Of a stretch of 49,350 nt of DNA, positions 8,018 through 17,411 are shown piece after piece. The translations under genes and the position numbers were made by a program. The notes under the pieces were generated by a model. That model was not told the DNA's origin and searched no databases. It saw only the letters and a list, made by a program, of their open reading frames with translations. Origin of the DNA: an uncultured Bacteroidales bacterium (GTDB taxonomy: Bacteria; Bacteroidota; Bacteroidia; Bacteroidales; WCHB1-69); contig CAMJPH010000006.1 of NCBI GenBank assembly GCA_946407715.1, positions 1-49,350 on the forward strand, written 5' to 3'. The stretch's first letter is position 1. The number at the start of each line of letters is the position of its first letter.

Positions 8018-9907
8018 TTATTGCTGGTCGGCAAGCCACCGCATCACCTCTACAATTTGGGGTTCCTCATGTGTTTTTGACAGTTCGATGAGAATCTGTT
8101 TCGGGCCATAACCTTTTTGTTGCAAGGCTTTTATCTCGTTGGAAATAGACTCGAAGGACTTGTTTTTGATGTTGTTAATGTGGTTTCGGCGGCATACGTC
8201 GCACTCGCCGCATGGGGAGCTGTTCCATTCTCCGAAATATTGCAGTAGTAGCTGGCTACGGCACACGTTGTCGGTTTTCACGTAATTCTCCACTGCTACA
8301 AGCCTCTCCTCCGCTTTCTCTTTTCGGAAGTCGTAGATTTTCTTGTCGAAGTAGAGATACCTTTCGTCAATCCGGTCTTTTAGGAAGACAATTAGTGGTA
8401 TGTTGCTTTGTGGTTGGTAGGAGAGGATTTTTTCGCTCCGCAATGCCTTAAGCTGCTCTACAACAGATTCTTCCGTGGTTTCCAAACGAGCCGCCAACAG
8501 TCGTTCGTCTATGTTTGTGAATTGGGAAAATGTGCCGGAGTAGGAACGAAGAATTGTGGTGATTAGCGGTTCATATTCAGGTTTTTCTTTCTGATATTTG
8601 AGAAGTTGGTCGCCGTTGATGCGGAATTGTAGTTCGGATTTTTCGCGCAGGTGTTCAGACACGAGAATCACTCCGATGTTGTTAAGCAGTTGCAGCGCAC
8701 TGAAATACTGTGCGGCATTCATTTTCACGACGCGGGCGTGTTCTTCCATGGAGAATGGGAATACCTTGTTTTGTCCAGTGCCGATTTCGATATGGTGCGA
8801 CTGGCAGAGTTCGCGATAGACTTCGCGCACGCGGTCGAGTTCAGGGAACGTGAAGGTGAAGTTGCGTTTGAGCTGTGCCACATCGTAGTTGTCGTAAAGT
8901 AGTATGGCGACGGCGGGTTGTTCGTCGCGTCCAGCGCGTCCAGCTTCTTGGAAGTAGGCCTCTAACGTGTCGGGCAGGTCAATATGAACCACGAAACGCA
9001 CATCGGGCTTGTCGATGCCCATACCGAAAGCGTTGGTGGAAACCATCACGCGTGTTTCGCCGCGCATCCAGCTCTTTTGCTTGCGGTCGCGCTCGCGGGG
9101 GGCAAGGCCGGCATGGTAGTAGTCTGCGGAAATTCCGTTTTGGCACAGAAACTCGGCGGTTTCCATCGTTTTCTTGCGGTTGCGCACATACACGATGCCC
9201 GAACCAAGGTAGCGGTTCATGATTCGCAGCATCCGGCTGTTCTTGTCCTCCTCGTTGACAACGAAATAGGTGAGATTGCTCCGTTTGAAGCTTTTCTGGA
9301 AAATATTCTCAGCCTTGAACTCCAACCGCAACTGGATGTCTTTGACCACCTCGGGCGTGGCGGTGGCGGTAAGCGCAAGAACCGGAACATGAGGGAAAAT
9401 TTTGCGGATTTTCGCGATTTCAAGGTACGGCGGACGGAAATCGTAACCCCACTGCGAGATGCAATGCGCCTCATCCACGGCAATCATGGAAACTGGCATT
9501 CGCTCGAAGTTCGCCTTAAAGCTTTCAGTCTGAAGACGTTCCGGCGAGACATAGAGAAACCGGTATTCGGGGTCGAAAAGCACGTTGTCGATGGTGGCCT
9601 GGATCTCGCTCACTCGCATTCCCGAGTAGATGGCACCGGCCTTGATGCGACGGGCGCGGAGGTGTTCAACCTGATCTTTCATCAGCGCGATGAGTGGGGA
9701 AATCACGATGCAGAGACCGCCTTTCACGAGCGCGGGCACTTGAAAGCAAATGGACTTGCCGCCGCCAGTGGGCAACAGCGCGAGAGTGTCGCGCCCCCCT
9801 AACACCGACAGGATGATATCCTCCTGTAGCGGCCGGAAATTGTCGTAGCCCCAATATCGCTTCAGGGTTTCACGGGCGCGTTGTGCGAAGTCTCGGGTGT
9901 TTTCCAT
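8018..9907 (-). CDS. recQ: ATP-dependent DNA helicase RecQ, short form
   Basis: A 629-residue 3'-5' SF2 helicase acting in recombination repair. Walker A TGGGKS has K51; DEAH lies at 145-148 with the aromatic loop following (CISQWGYDFRP). TATA, the STNAFGMGIDKPDVRF motif and QEAGRAGRD (motif VI) are present. The RQC zinc cysteines occur about 549-572 (VCRSQ, CGECDVC). The RQC winged helix follows, then a short helical tail; no HRDC domain is evident, as in other RecQ2-type proteins. A TATCTTTGC promoter lies 26 bases upstream (9933-9941). It reads alone, not in an operon. Confidence 0.96.
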   Translation of the reverse strand: MENTRDFAQRARETLKRYWGYDNFRPLQEDIILSVLGGRDTLALLPTGGGKSICFQVPALVKGGLCIVISPLIALMKDQVEHLRARRIKAGAIYSGMRVSEIQATIDNVLFDPEYRFLYVSPERLQTESFKANFERMPVSMIAVDEAHCISQWGYDFRPPYLEIAKIRKIFPHVPVLALTATATPEVVKDIQLRLEFKAENIFQKSFKRSNLTYFVVNEEDKNSRMLRIMNRYLGSGIVYVRNRKKTMETAEFLCQNGISADYYHAGLAPRERDRKQKSWMRGETRVMVSTNAFGMGIDKPDVRFVVHIDLPDTLEAYFQEAGRAGRDEQPAVAILLYDNYDVAQLKRNFTFTFPELDRVREVYRELCQSHHIEIGTGQNKVFPFSMEEHARVVKMNAAQYFSALQLLNNIGVILVSEHLREKSELQFRINGDQLLKYQKEKPEYEPLITTILRSYSGTFSQFTNIDERLLAARLETTEESVVEQLKALRSEKILSYQPQSNIPLIVFLKDRIDERYLYFDKKIYDFRKEKAEERLVAVENYVKTDNVCRSQLLLQYFGEWNSSPCGECDVCRRNHINNIKNKSFESISNEIKALQQKGYGPKQILIELSKTHEEPQIVEVMRWLADQQ

Positions 9908-9932
9908 ATTGCCGTCATCGAATGAAAATCGC

Positions 9933-9941
9933 GCAAAGATA
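9933..9941 (-). promoter_or_regulatory. -7 element of recQ
   Basis: TATCTTTGC on the minus strand, 26 bases before the recQ start codon. Confidence 0.6.
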
Positions 9942-10061
9942 CACTTTTATCGAATAAGGAAAAAACCTTCCAATTCGATTGGAACTTGCGGAACCCAACA
10001 AATAAAAATGGGTGTTGACCACAACTTTTCTTGATACAGGAGAGTATGTTTTGTGTTGAGA

Positions 10062-10781
10062 CTATTTCCGTTCCCGGATTTCCGGCCGGATGGCATCTTC
10101 CACGCACAAGCCTCCGATGCGGGTTCTCCGCAGCGCAGAGAGGTGTGCGCCGCTGTTGAGCGCGGCACCGAAGTCGCGGGCAATGGCGCGGATGTACGTC
10201 CCTTTTGAGCAGCGGATGCGGAAATCGATTTCCGGCAGTTCGAAGCGGGTAATCTCGAACTCGTAAATCGTAATACTCTTGGCTGCAAGCGCGGCCTCTT
10301 CGCCCCGGCGGGCAATCTCGTAGGAACGCTCGCCCTGGTGTTTTACGGCGGAGAACATCGGCGGCACCTGCTGAATATCCCCTGTGAACGATTGTGCGGC
10401 AGCCTCGGCCATCTCGCGGGTGATATGCTCGTAGGGGAATGTCGCGTCAATCGGTTTTTCCAAATCGTAGCTCGGCGTGGTCGCGCCCATCATGAACGTG
10501 CCGGTGTAGGTCTTCTCCTGCGCCTGCAACGAATCGACCTGCTTGGTCATCTTGCCCACGCAAATGAGCAGCAATCCGGTGGCCAACGGATCCAACGTTC
10601 CCGCATGACCCACCTTTACCTTGTGGCCTACAGCGCGTTGCACATGCCGACGCACCCGCCCGACCACATCAAACGAAGTACACTTGTAAGGTTTGTCTAT
10701 CAGCAATAAATCGCCTTCGGCATTGATGTCCAAATCGGGCGGCAGCTCGATTTGGACATCATGGATCATCTTCTTTAGCAT
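10062..10781 (-). CDS. truB: tRNA pseudouridine(55) synthase TruB
   Basis: 239 residues. It makes pseudouridine 55 in the T-loop of tRNAs. The catalytic Asp is D64 in [24 protein letters not shown] (motif I), [11 protein letters not shown] and [13 protein letters not shown] are all present. ATG 10781 is chosen because it overlaps the uppP stop (TTATGCTAA) and gives the normal N-terminus; the longer frame from a TTG at 10820 would intrude on uppP. It is the last gene of the ftsX-DUF3098-uppP-truB operon, a cluster seen in Bacteroidetes. Confidence 0.96.
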   Translation of the reverse strand: MLKKMIHDVQIELPPDLDINAEGDLLLIDKPYKCTSFDVVGRVRRHVQRAVGHKVKVGHAGTLDPLATGLLLICVGKMTKQVDSLQAQEKTYTGTFMMGATTPSYDLEKPIDATFPYEHITREMAEAAAQSFTGDIQQVPPMFSAVKHQGERSYEIARRGEEAALAAKSITIYEFEITRFELPEIDFRIRCSKGTYIRAIARDFGAALNSGAHLSALRRTRIGGLCVEDAIRPEIRERK

Positions 10782-11599
10782 AAGCCCAGAATGATGGCCA
10801 AAATGCCGACAATCACACAATATACGGCGAACCAGATCAGCTTGCCCTTCTTCACGATGTTAATCATCCATTTGCATGCCAGACAGCCGGTGATGAAAGC
10901 GGCAATGAAACCCACGGCCAAGGAAACGGCAGAAATGCCGCTCATAGCCGTGCTGAATCCTTGTTCGATGATGTTCAAAGTGTCGAGAAGCGCCTCGCCC
11001 AACACAGGCGGAATGACCATCAGGAAGGAGAATTGTGCCATCCTTTCCTTTTTGTTGCCTAACAGCAGTCCCGTAGCGATGGTTGTTCCCGAACGCGAGA
11101 GCCCGGGCATCACAGCCAACGCCTGCCCGATACCGATGATGAAAGCATGCAACGGGGAGATTTCCTTCCGCTGGCGCGGTTTTGCATAATAGGAGAAAGC
11201 CAACAGCGAGGCCGTGACCAACAGCATGATGCCGACAATCAGCAGGCCTGAGCCGAAAATCTCCTCCACCTTATCTTTGAAAAACAATCCCACAATGCCC
11301 ACAGGAATCATGGAAATCAAGATGTTGATGGCGAAACGGGTGCCTTCGTTCAACCCGGAATAGCTTTTCCACGACTGTTTTGAGAACAGATCTTTGAAAA
11401 TCCATACGACTTCTTTCCACAAGATGGTCAAGGTGCTGAGCACGGTGGCCACATGCAGGACTACAATCATCGTCAGGTTGGATTCACCCTCTAACCCGAA
11501 CAGGTTAGACAGGATAGTGAGATGCCCGCTGCTGCTGACAGGCAGGAATTCAGTCAATCCTTGAACAACACCTAAGATTAATGCTTCTAACCAGCTCAT
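10775..11599 (-). CDS. uppP: Undecaprenyl-diphosphatase UppP (BacA)
   Basis: 274 residues with about eight hydrophobic segments. It recycles the lipid carrier undecaprenyl pyrophosphate and gives bacitracin tolerance. The family motifs are [14 protein letters not shown] (residues 14-27) and [13 protein letters not shown] (about 163-175). It overlaps truB by 7 bases and sits 9 bases after the DUF3098 gene, so it is translationally coupled in the operon. Confidence 0.97.
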   Translation of the reverse strand: MSWLEALILGVVQGLTEFLPVSSSGHLTILSNLFGLEGESNLTMIVVLHVATVLSTLTILWKEVVWIFKDLFSKQSWKSYSGLNEGTRFAINILISMIPVGIVGLFFKDKVEEIFGSGLLIVGIMLLVTASLLAFSYYAKPRQRKEISPLHAFIIGIGQALAVMPGLSRSGTTIATGLLLGNKKERMAQFSFLMVIPPVLGEALLDTLNIIEQGFSTAMSGISAVSLAVGFIAAFITGCLACKWMINIVKKGKLIWFAVYCVIVGILAIILGLC

Positions 11600-11608
11600 G
11601 ACGGAAGA

Positions 11609-11887
11609 TTATTGGTTGTTGTTTTCGGTGGCTTTCGGATGCCACATGATGGCCACGATTTCCACCACTAAGCCTATGAAAATCAGGATCGGGGCCACCA
11701 CAATTCGGCGGGTGTTGAAGATTTCGCCGTCGAAGACCTCGTCCGGGACATCACCGCCAGCAAGGCAGATATAGCCGATGAGCAGGAGCAGTGCGCCTAT
11801 GCCCATTAGTATGTAGTTCATTGTGCGGAACAACGGTGGGCGGTTGCCTCTCTCGTTGATTGCGTTCTCATTTTTCGTATTGCTCAT
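11609..11887 (-). CDS. DUF3098 family membrane protein
   Basis: A 92-residue protein with two membrane segments (MNYILMGIGALLLLIGYICL and VVAPILIFIGLVVEIVAIM) and a short loop with FNTRRIV. Small DUF3098 proteins of this form stand beside ftsX in Bacteroidetes; the function is unknown, perhaps an FtsEX partner. ATG 11887 is preferred, since the longer frame would overlap the end of ftsX. Confidence 0.88.
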   Translation of the reverse strand: MSNTKNENAINERGNRPPLFRTMNYILMGIGALLLLIGYICLAGGDVPDEVFDGEIFNTRRIVVAPILIFIGLVVEIVAIMWHPKATENNNQ

Positions 11888-11906
11888 AATATTGGATGTT
11901 AATAAA

Positions 11907-12791
11907 TTACATGTATAACCTTTCGTCATTGACCCGGATGTACCTGTTCACGGAGAACGCCGAAATCAGCATGGTGAACAGCATACTGAACACGAATACG
12001 GCCGCCAGGATGATGACAATATAAATCATGGCCGAGAAATCCACAAAATCGGGGGCCATCCGGTTGCTGTAAAGCAGTGTTGCCGCTAACAGTGCCACGG
12101 CGATGAGACCGCCCCAGATGCCTTGGAGCATCCCCTTTGTGACAAAAGGCCGGCGGACGAATTGGGGTGTGGCTCCCACCAACAGCATACTCTTGATATT
12201 GAACCGTTTGGCGAAGATGTTGAGGCGGATGCAGTTGGCGACCAACAGCATGGAGATGACCATGAAGACGGCGCAGATGGCTAAAATCACCCATTGGATT
12301 TTGCGGAAGTTGTTGCTGATGGATTTCACGATAAAGTCCGGATAATCAACATCTTGAACTATCGGGTTGCGTTTCAGCTCCTTGGAGATTTTGTTGAGGG
12401 AGTCGGAGTTGGCGTATTGCGGTTTCACGTTGACGATGATGGAGGCGTTGATGGGATTGGAAATCACCTCCGTGAAATTGCTGCCGATGATTTGCTGCGC
12501 GGTGCGTGTGTTTTCCTCCCGCGACGACACCCGCGACGACTCGATGTACGGTTTCAGTTTGATTTGTTTCTCTAAGGCGTCGATGTCGGCCTCCTTGATG
12601 TCGGAATAGAAAAGCACTTCCATTTCGATTTTTTGGGAGAGATTTTGGAGATACCTCATCGAGAAAAAGGCGAAAAACGCCAGCGCCCCGATGAAGAACA
12701 TGGTGAGTGCGATGCTGAAAATAGAACCGAAAGCGGAAAGTCTGAGCCGCGCTTTCGTAATTCTGTCTATCGAATCCGGATAATTTGCCAT
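11907..12791 (-). CDS. ftsX: Cell division protein FtsX
   Basis: 294 residues with the FtsX topology: TM1 about residues 20-45, a periplasmic domain of about 120 residues (EVLFYSDIKEADIDALEKQ, the strand-turn typical of FtsX), then three TM helices in the C-terminal half with the MLLVGATP segment. FtsX with FtsE transmits a signal across the membrane to peptidoglycan hydrolases. ATG 12791 gives the conserved N-terminus; an in-frame upstream extension is unlikely because the promoter lies inside it. First gene of the operon; ftsE is not in the window. Confidence 0.94.
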   Translation of the reverse strand: MANYPDSIDRITKARLRLSAFGSIFSIALTMFFIGALAFFAFFSMRYLQNLSQKIEMEVLFYSDIKEADIDALEKQIKLKPYIESSRVSSREENTRTAQQIIGSNFTEVISNPINASIIVNVKPQYANSDSLNKISKELKRNPIVQDVDYPDFIVKSISNNFRKIQWVILAICAVFMVISMLLVANCIRLNIFAKRFNIKSMLLVGATPQFVRRPFVTKGMLQGIWGGLIAVALLAATLLYSNRMAPDFVDFSAMIYIVIILAAVFVFSMLFTMLISAFSVNRYIRVNDERLYM

Positions 12792-12807
12792 AGTAAATTT
12801 TTGCGCC

Positions 12808-12816
12808 GCAAAAGTA
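12808..12816 (-). promoter_or_regulatory. -7 element of the ftsX operon
   Basis: TACTTTTGC on the minus strand, 17 bases before the ftsX ATG. TTTTTG about 20 bases further upstream could serve as the -33 TTTG. Confidence 0.6.
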
Positions 12817-13046
12817 CAAAAAATCGGGAAACAAAAATATCTTAATTTCCGCAATACCCCCTTCAGCCTCCGGCGGGTGCCTCAAAGCCGCGTAGATGCA
12901 CTCTTGGTTGACGAAAAATGCGGTTGCGCGGCCTCCGGGAGCGCATTTTGCAGACCAGAGGGCATGAGTTCCCCCACCCAAACGAATGGGGAGAGGGGAA
13001 AAACCGTAAGAGGTCGCCTCCAGACCGAAAGCCTTGTTGGCGGCGA

Positions 13047-13361
13047 TGCGCTTTCCCAAGGCTTGGCAGTTCGCGGTAGTCGGGGTTCGCCTTGAAAGCC
13101 TCCTGCCGGAGAAAGTTCACATCCTCCAGCACCTCACCGCCGCTCACGAAGACGGACATGAGATTCTCGACCACGTCGGAATAGGCGAACTTTGTATTTA
13201 TCCCTTTGACTCCCAGTGCCTTGTCAATCAGAGCCGCCTGACCGGAAGAACAGAATTGGCTGATGACGTAAAAAATTCCGCCGAAGCTGTTGATTTGTTT
13301 GTCTAAAATTTGTATCTTTGCTGCCGTATTTCTTACCAATTGTTTGTTGAAGTTAGCAATT
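13047..13361 (-). pseudogene. IS1380-like transposase, N-terminal relic
   Basis: About 100 residues match the start of IS1380-family transposases. The order is a short lead, then INSFGGIFYVISQF, ALIDKALGVKG, FAYSDVVENLMSVF and GGEVLEDVNFLR, the family's N-terminal pattern. The similarity stops near ELPS (about 13047), after which the sequence is GC-rich and non-transposase. A full element would need roughly 300 more residues, including the DDE triad, and none is found. The open frame extends at both ends (12863-13393) but those ends carry no family sequence. It keeps a transposase promoter element at 13362-13370. Confidence 0.7.
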
Positions 13362-13370
13362 GCAAAAATA
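13362..13370 (-). promoter_or_regulatory. -7 element before the transposase relic
   Basis: TATTTTTGC on the minus strand, immediately upstream of the conserved transposase start. Confidence 0.4.
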
Positions 13371-13476
13371 GGTGAAAAATACGAGAACAGCAAGTTGTTG
13401 CTAACTTATTCATTAACAATAACTTACTTGTTTATTAACAGCTAAAATTGAAAGAAATTCACAGAATTAAAGTAAT

Positions 13477-14247
13477 ATGAAAAATTCGTGTTTTGTGTTC
13501 TTTGTAATTGCCACACTGTTTTGTGCCTGTAAGCCCGAAATTATTGAATTAGGCAAACCTGTAGATGTTGACGGTAACACGTACGACACCGTGTGTATCG
13601 GAACACAGACATGGATGAGCCAGGATTTAAGGGTCACACACCTGCCCAATGGAATCGCACTACAAGGGTTCGATATACGCCAGACGGAGCCCGCCTACAT
13701 AGAATATGGGGGAAAGATGCTATATAATGCAATGGCAGCACAATATGGTGCGGGTTCAGAAAGCGAGCTTGTCCGAGGCATCTGCCCCAATGGCTGGCAT
13801 CTCCCTTCTCATGCCGAATGGCAGCAACTCATTGACCATGTCACTGCACACCCAGAATTTTGGGAATCATCTGGCTCTGTGTCCTGTGCCCTGTCAAGCC
13901 AACAATGGTCTTCATCTTCGGAAGCCGCAAATTTCAACAAAACGGGCTTCTCTGCCCTTCCCACGGGTTATTTTATCTCATACGGACGCCACACCGAGGT
14001 TTTCGAACAACGTTGGACCCAACAGGGGAATGCCTACTACTGGTCTTCTGACCATAACGATGATTTCCCTATCACCATAACGGACACGGTCCAAACTCCA
14101 TGGATACAACCCAATTGGGGATGGTTTGGCTCTGACTCCATGGAAGTTCAGTCCTACGTTCTGCTTTTGACCCCAGACCAAGACTCGCCGAAGATTTCTT
14201 CGTTGCCAGACATCCACTACTGCGCCATCCGATGCGTGAAAAACTGA
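13477..14247 (+). CDS. FISUMP-domain lipoprotein
   Basis: 256 residues. It has a lipoprotein signal (VIATLFCAC, Cys about residue 17-19). A Fib_succ_major (FISUMP) domain follows: YDTVCIGTQTWMSQDLR, then NGWHLPSHAEWQQL, GFSALPTG, YYWSS and a final CAIRCVKN. The domain is abundant in Bacteroidetes and Fibrobacter surface proteins, with no known activity. It stands alone, divergent from the IS relic and convergent with the binding protein at 14325-15986. Confidence 0.88.
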   Translation: MKNSCFVFFVIATLFCACKPEIIELGKPVDVDGNTYDTVCIGTQTWMSQDLRVTHLPNGIALQGFDIRQTEPAYIEYGGKMLYNAMAAQYGAGSESELVRGICPNGWHLPSHAEWQQLIDHVTAHPEFWESSGSVSCALSSQQWSSSSEAANFNKTGFSALPTGYFISYGRHTEVFEQRWTQQGNAYYWSSDHNDDFPITITDTVQTPWIQPNWGWFGSDSMEVQSYVLLLTPDQDSPKISSLPDIHYCAIRCVKN

Positions 14248-14324
14248 CCGAACGACAACATGGGGATTGCGAACGGGATGTTCTACAGAGACACTTGAGA
14301 TAATAAACAAAGAAAAACTTTCTT

Positions 14325-15986
14325 CTATTGTTTCATTCTCACCCGCCGCAAATCCAACATGTTCACAGGATTTGTGCCTAATCCTTGCACGTTTTTCTGC
14401 ACGAAACGCGCCACCTTGTCGTAGTACAGGACGACAAACGGGGCATCCGTCACTAAAATCGAGTCCATACGGGTATAATATTCGTTGCGGATCGAATCAT
14501 CCGTGCAACGCTGGGATTTTTCATACAATTTGTCGAACGCAGGATTCACGTAATGGGTGTAGTTGGAGCCCACTGGCTGCAGGTTTTTGGAATAGAAGAG
14601 CGACATCTGGTTTTCGGCGTCGGGGTAGTCGCAAATCCACGAACCCCGGAAAAACGGCAGCTGGTAAGCCCGCATCATCTGGCGTTGTTGCGCGGGTTGC
14701 GCGATATCCAGCTTCAATGTGATGCCCAACTGTTCCAATTCGTGCTGGATGTACTGGCACAGATCCGCATACTGCGCCGACACGGTGAGCGTGATTTCCG
14801 GCAACCCCTTGCCATTGGGATAGCCAGCCTCCGCCAAAAGTTTCAACGCTTTTTGCGGATTGTAATCGTAGCCGCCTGTGCGCTCAGGCCCGTACGACGG
14901 CATCCCTCGCGGCACAAACCCGCCAACTCCGGCATAGCCCATATTGTTACGCAGGTACTTCATCATCTTGTCCCGGTCGAAACCGTAATTGATGGCCTGA
15001 CGAACCCGCTTGTCCAACAAAGGATTGGGCTTCCCCGTAGGTTTCAAGTTGAATCCTAAATACTCTGTGTTCAGATATGGTCCCGTAATCAGCGTGATTT
15101 TGTCCGCGTAGTCCGGATTCAAGCGACCGTCTTTGGTGAGCAAGGCATCCTTATAGCTCGGATCCACACCGGACATAAAGTCGAGGGTTCCTTTCATAAA
15201 CTCCATAAACACAGACTGTTTATCGACAATGAAGGAAACCGCGACCGCATCTAAATAAGGCAATCGGTTGCCTGCGGAATCTTTCTCAAAGTAATTGGGA
15301 TTCTTGCGCATCACCAACTTCACACCCTCCTCCCACAGCTGCATTTGGAACGGTCCCGTGCCGACGGGGTATTTGCGGTAATCCTTGCCGTAGCGTTCCA
15401 CCACCTCGTGCGGCACCACGGAACAGTATTTCATCGTGAGAATCCCCAAAAACGGCGGGAATGGTTCGGACAATTCAATTTGGAACACCGTGTCATTCAA
15501 CGCTTTAAATGCAGGAATGCCGTTTTCGTCGCGTTTCACCTTCTGGAAAATCCACGCACCCGGCGAAGCCACATCAGAACTGAGAATGCGTCCCAGACTA
15601 TAGACGAAATCGGATGCGGTGACATATCGCGGTTTGTTAAACGGGAAGAACTCCGTCTGATGGAACTGCACATCATCGCGCAGGATGAACGTGTAGGTTT
15701 TCCCGTCATCGGAAATCGTCCAGCTTTTCGCGATGGCCGGCACCACCTCCAGATTCTCGTCCATATCCACCAAGCCGTTATACAGCTGGTTACAAGGCCA
15801 TATCGTGGATTGTCCGGAAGCGTATGCCGGATCCAAGGACAGGATGCCGGAAGACTCATTATAATGGAAAATCTGCTTGTCGGGATGGTCGAATTTGGTC
15901 TTGCAGGAGACCAGCAAAGCAGTAAACAATAACGCGATAACGGCTATTGCAACAAACTTTCTCAAACTGTCGTACTCGTACTGCAT
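14325..15986 (-). CDS. Oligopeptide-type ABC substrate-binding lipoprotein (SBP_bac_5)
   Basis: 553 residues. A lipobox LLVSC with Cys28 follows a single hydrophobic segment. The family 5 solute-binding fold is clear: SLDPAYASGQS, NGLVDMDENLEVVPAIAKSW, TYTFILRDDVQFH, GTGPFQM, FNLKPTG, then VRQAINYGFDRDKM. It binds peptides or similar solutes outside the cytoplasm. No permease or ATPase gene lies next to it, so its transporter is elsewhere. ATG 15986 is preferred over the ORF start at 16121 because the promoter at 16016-16024 lies between them. Confidence 0.9.
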   Translation of the reverse strand: MQYEYDSLRKFVAIAVIALLFTALLVSCKTKFDHPDKQIFHYNESSGILSLDPAYASGQSTIWPCNQLYNGLVDMDENLEVVPAIAKSWTISDDGKTYTFILRDDVQFHQTEFFPFNKPRYVTASDFVYSLGRILSSDVASPGAWIFQKVKRDENGIPAFKALNDTVFQIELSEPFPPFLGILTMKYCSVVPHEVVERYGKDYRKYPVGTGPFQMQLWEEGVKLVMRKNPNYFEKDSAGNRLPYLDAVAVSFIVDKQSVFMEFMKGTLDFMSGVDPSYKDALLTKDGRLNPDYADKITLITGPYLNTEYLGFNLKPTGKPNPLLDKRVRQAINYGFDRDKMMKYLRNNMGYAGVGGFVPRGMPSYGPERTGGYDYNPQKALKLLAEAGYPNGKGLPEITLTVSAQYADLCQYIQHELEQLGITLKLDIAQPAQQRQMMRAYQLPFFRGSWICDYPDAENQMSLFYSKNLQPVGSNYTHYVNPAFDKLYEKSQRCTDDSIRNEYYTRMDSILVTDAPFVVLYYDKVARFVQKNVQGLGTNPVNMLDLRRVRMKQ

Positions 15987-16015
15987 TTTAATAGATTCGG
16001 GTTTTATATGGAAGT

Positions 16016-16024
16016 GCAAAAGTA
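16016..16024 (-). promoter_or_regulatory. Proximal -7 element of the binding-protein gene
   Basis: TACTTTTGC on the minus strand, 29 bases before the ATG at 15986. Confidence 0.6.
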
Positions 16025-16082
16025 CTAATATTTTCGTTACATTTCTTCCATTGAAAGTCCTTTGTACGAGATGTCTTAATTT

Positions 16083-16115
16083 CCGCAACAGCCATTTCCG
16101 AAATGGCTGTTGCGG
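16083..16115. repeat. 15-bp inverted repeat between two promoter elements
   Basis: CCGCAACAGCCATTT (16083-16097) and its exact complement (16101-16115) enclose CCG. It lies between the -7 elements at 16016 and 16118, both reading towards the binding-protein gene, so transcripts from the distal promoter would carry this hairpin. Confidence 0.75.
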
Positions 16116-16117
16116 TT

Positions 16118-16126
16118 GCAAAAGTA
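16118..16126 (-). promoter_or_regulatory. Distal -7 element upstream of the binding-protein gene
   Basis: TACTTTTGC on the minus strand, about 130 bases before the ATG. Confidence 0.45.
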
Positions 16127-16199
16127 CAACTTTTTCTGATTCAGCGAAAGTTTTGTAACAAAAAACATACTTGTCAATTAGGCATTGCGGATTGCACTT

Positions 16200-16898
16200 T
16201 CATTTCTTCTCGCATTTCGAGCGGATTTTGAGAAGTGTTTTCTCTAACTGGATAAGATATTTGTTTTGGTGCCTGTATCGCCATTTTTCCTGTTGTCTGG
16301 TTTCTCCAGGTTCATAACAATAACAATCATCCGTTGCAAAGTTATAATACTCGTTGCCCGTGCATAGTTCGACATAATAGGTGATGATCAGCGGCATGCA
16401 GAATTCTTTAGGAACATGTACAATGTTATCGGTCAAAGAGCATATTTTTTTCTTAATCCTGTGAGGCAAAACTATCGAACAAACCGTGTAAGTGTAGTCT
16501 CTGGTTTCATGAATTTCATTTGGCTGATCTACTTGCTCTCCTTCTTTAATCAGCAGTGTATCAGACATAGTCCCTATAGAATATATGCTATATTTTAAAC
16601 CTTTACCCTCATTTAACAGAATGACACGCATACAATCCCCGGCGTTGTTGAAACGCAGATTCTTTTCATCCATAGCCATATATGTAAGGGTTTGCATTTG
16701 GGCTATAAATTTGAGTGCTGTGTCATTCTCCAATAATATTCGGTCGTAAAACAACGGTGTGTCGGGATAGTCAAAAGTGTCTTTTCCCGTAATGCATAAT
16801 GTGTCTTGGAAATACAGTTTTTTCTCAACGATTTGACAATTGCATCGCTGCTGGGCAGAACAAAGACTTGCTGACAATAGCATTATATTTGATTTCAT
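16200..16898 (-). CDS. Exported protein, candidate immunity of the lost RHS tip
   Basis: 232 residues, not recognised. It begins with a short signal peptide (MLLSASLCSAQ) and has a C-terminal Lys/Arg-rich helix; several Cys pairs (CNCQ, CYCY) suggest disulfides. It starts 19 bases after the stop of the truncated RHS core at 16918-17463, the place held by immunity genes behind the other RHS tips. It ends the island; no toxin gene is left next to it. Immunity function is inferred from position only. Confidence 0.6.
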   Translation of the reverse strand: MKSNIMLLSASLCSAQQRCNCQIVEKKLYFQDTLCITGKDTFDYPDTPLFYDRILLENDTALKFIAQMQTLTYMAMDEKNLRFNNAGDCMRVILLNEGKGLKYSIYSIGTMSDTLLIKEGEQVDQPNEIHETRDYTYTVCSIVLPHRIKKKICSLTDNIVHVPKEFCMPLIITYYVELCTGNEYYNFATDDCYCYEPGETRQQEKWRYRHQNKYLIQLEKTLLKIRSKCEKK

Positions 16899-16965
16899 AC
16901 TTCCAAAGATTTATGTCTTAAAAACTGATTCCGTTGATGGGAAGATTTCCACCAACAAGGCTTTC

Positions 16966-17362
16966 CACCCACTGCAACGGATTGTTCAGACAGTACGAGT
17001 ACCGGTTGTAACTCTGCGTGAACCCCGGTGCCTGCACGAAGTTGTCGGGGGAGAAGAAGCGGGCGATCACGGGGTCGTACAGGCGGCCGTTCATGTTGAT
17101 GATTTTCAGGTCGGCGTAGTGCTCGTGGCCGGTGAAACCCCGGGAAAAACGGAAAGTTCCCGCCAAGTTGCCGGACAGCGTGGTGGAGTCGAAGGTGAGC
17201 CAGTTGGCATCGTTTTTCACGTTGCCCCACGGGTCGAAATGGAGATTGCGAATCACCTGTTTGTTGGCATTGGTGATGTGCGTGTAGCTGCCCAAACGGT
17301 CGGGATGCATATAATACATGCTGTCCACACCGTTGCGGCGCACGCAGATGGCGGCGAGACCA
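16966..17362 (-). repeat. RHS core DNA repeat, copy 1
   Basis: One of four ~400-bp near-identical direct copies of the RHS core exon in the island. It spans from the GLAAICVRR codons to LNNPLQWV, with similarity ending abruptly at both sides. Confidence 0.85.
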
Positions 17363-17384
17363 GAGGTATAGGATATATATTTCC

Positions 17385-17411
17385 ACGTATCTCGCGTATC
17401 TGCACGTATAA
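17385..17411. repeat. Junction repeat, copy 1
   Basis: Three spaced CGTAT units (plus strand ACGTATC, GCGTATC, ACGTATAA) lie just upstream of the orphan core of copy 1. They match 24523-24550 and 48896-48922. Confidence 0.6.

Noticed and set aside
8984..9802. Long plus-strand frame (272 codons) opposite recQ
   Set aside because: It lies entirely antisense to recQ, which has every helicase motif; no motifs in the shadow.
10062..10820. Longer TruB starting at 10820
   Set aside because: The start would be TTG and the extra 13 residues would lie inside uppP; the ATG at 10781 gives the standard N-terminus.
12346..13059. 237-codon minus-strand frame over ftsX and the IS relic
   Set aside because: Overlaps ftsX in another frame and has no start signal; its first part only reads through the decayed sequence.
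13311..13319. Plus-strand TATCTTTGC as promoter of the FISUMP gene
   Set aside because: It is about 158 bases before the ATG and lies in the coding part of the transposase relic (KIQ codons), so the match may be chance.
17385..17411. CGTAT-unit repeats as CRISPR repeats
   Set aside because: Single copies at distant places, no regular spacing, no cas genes in the window.
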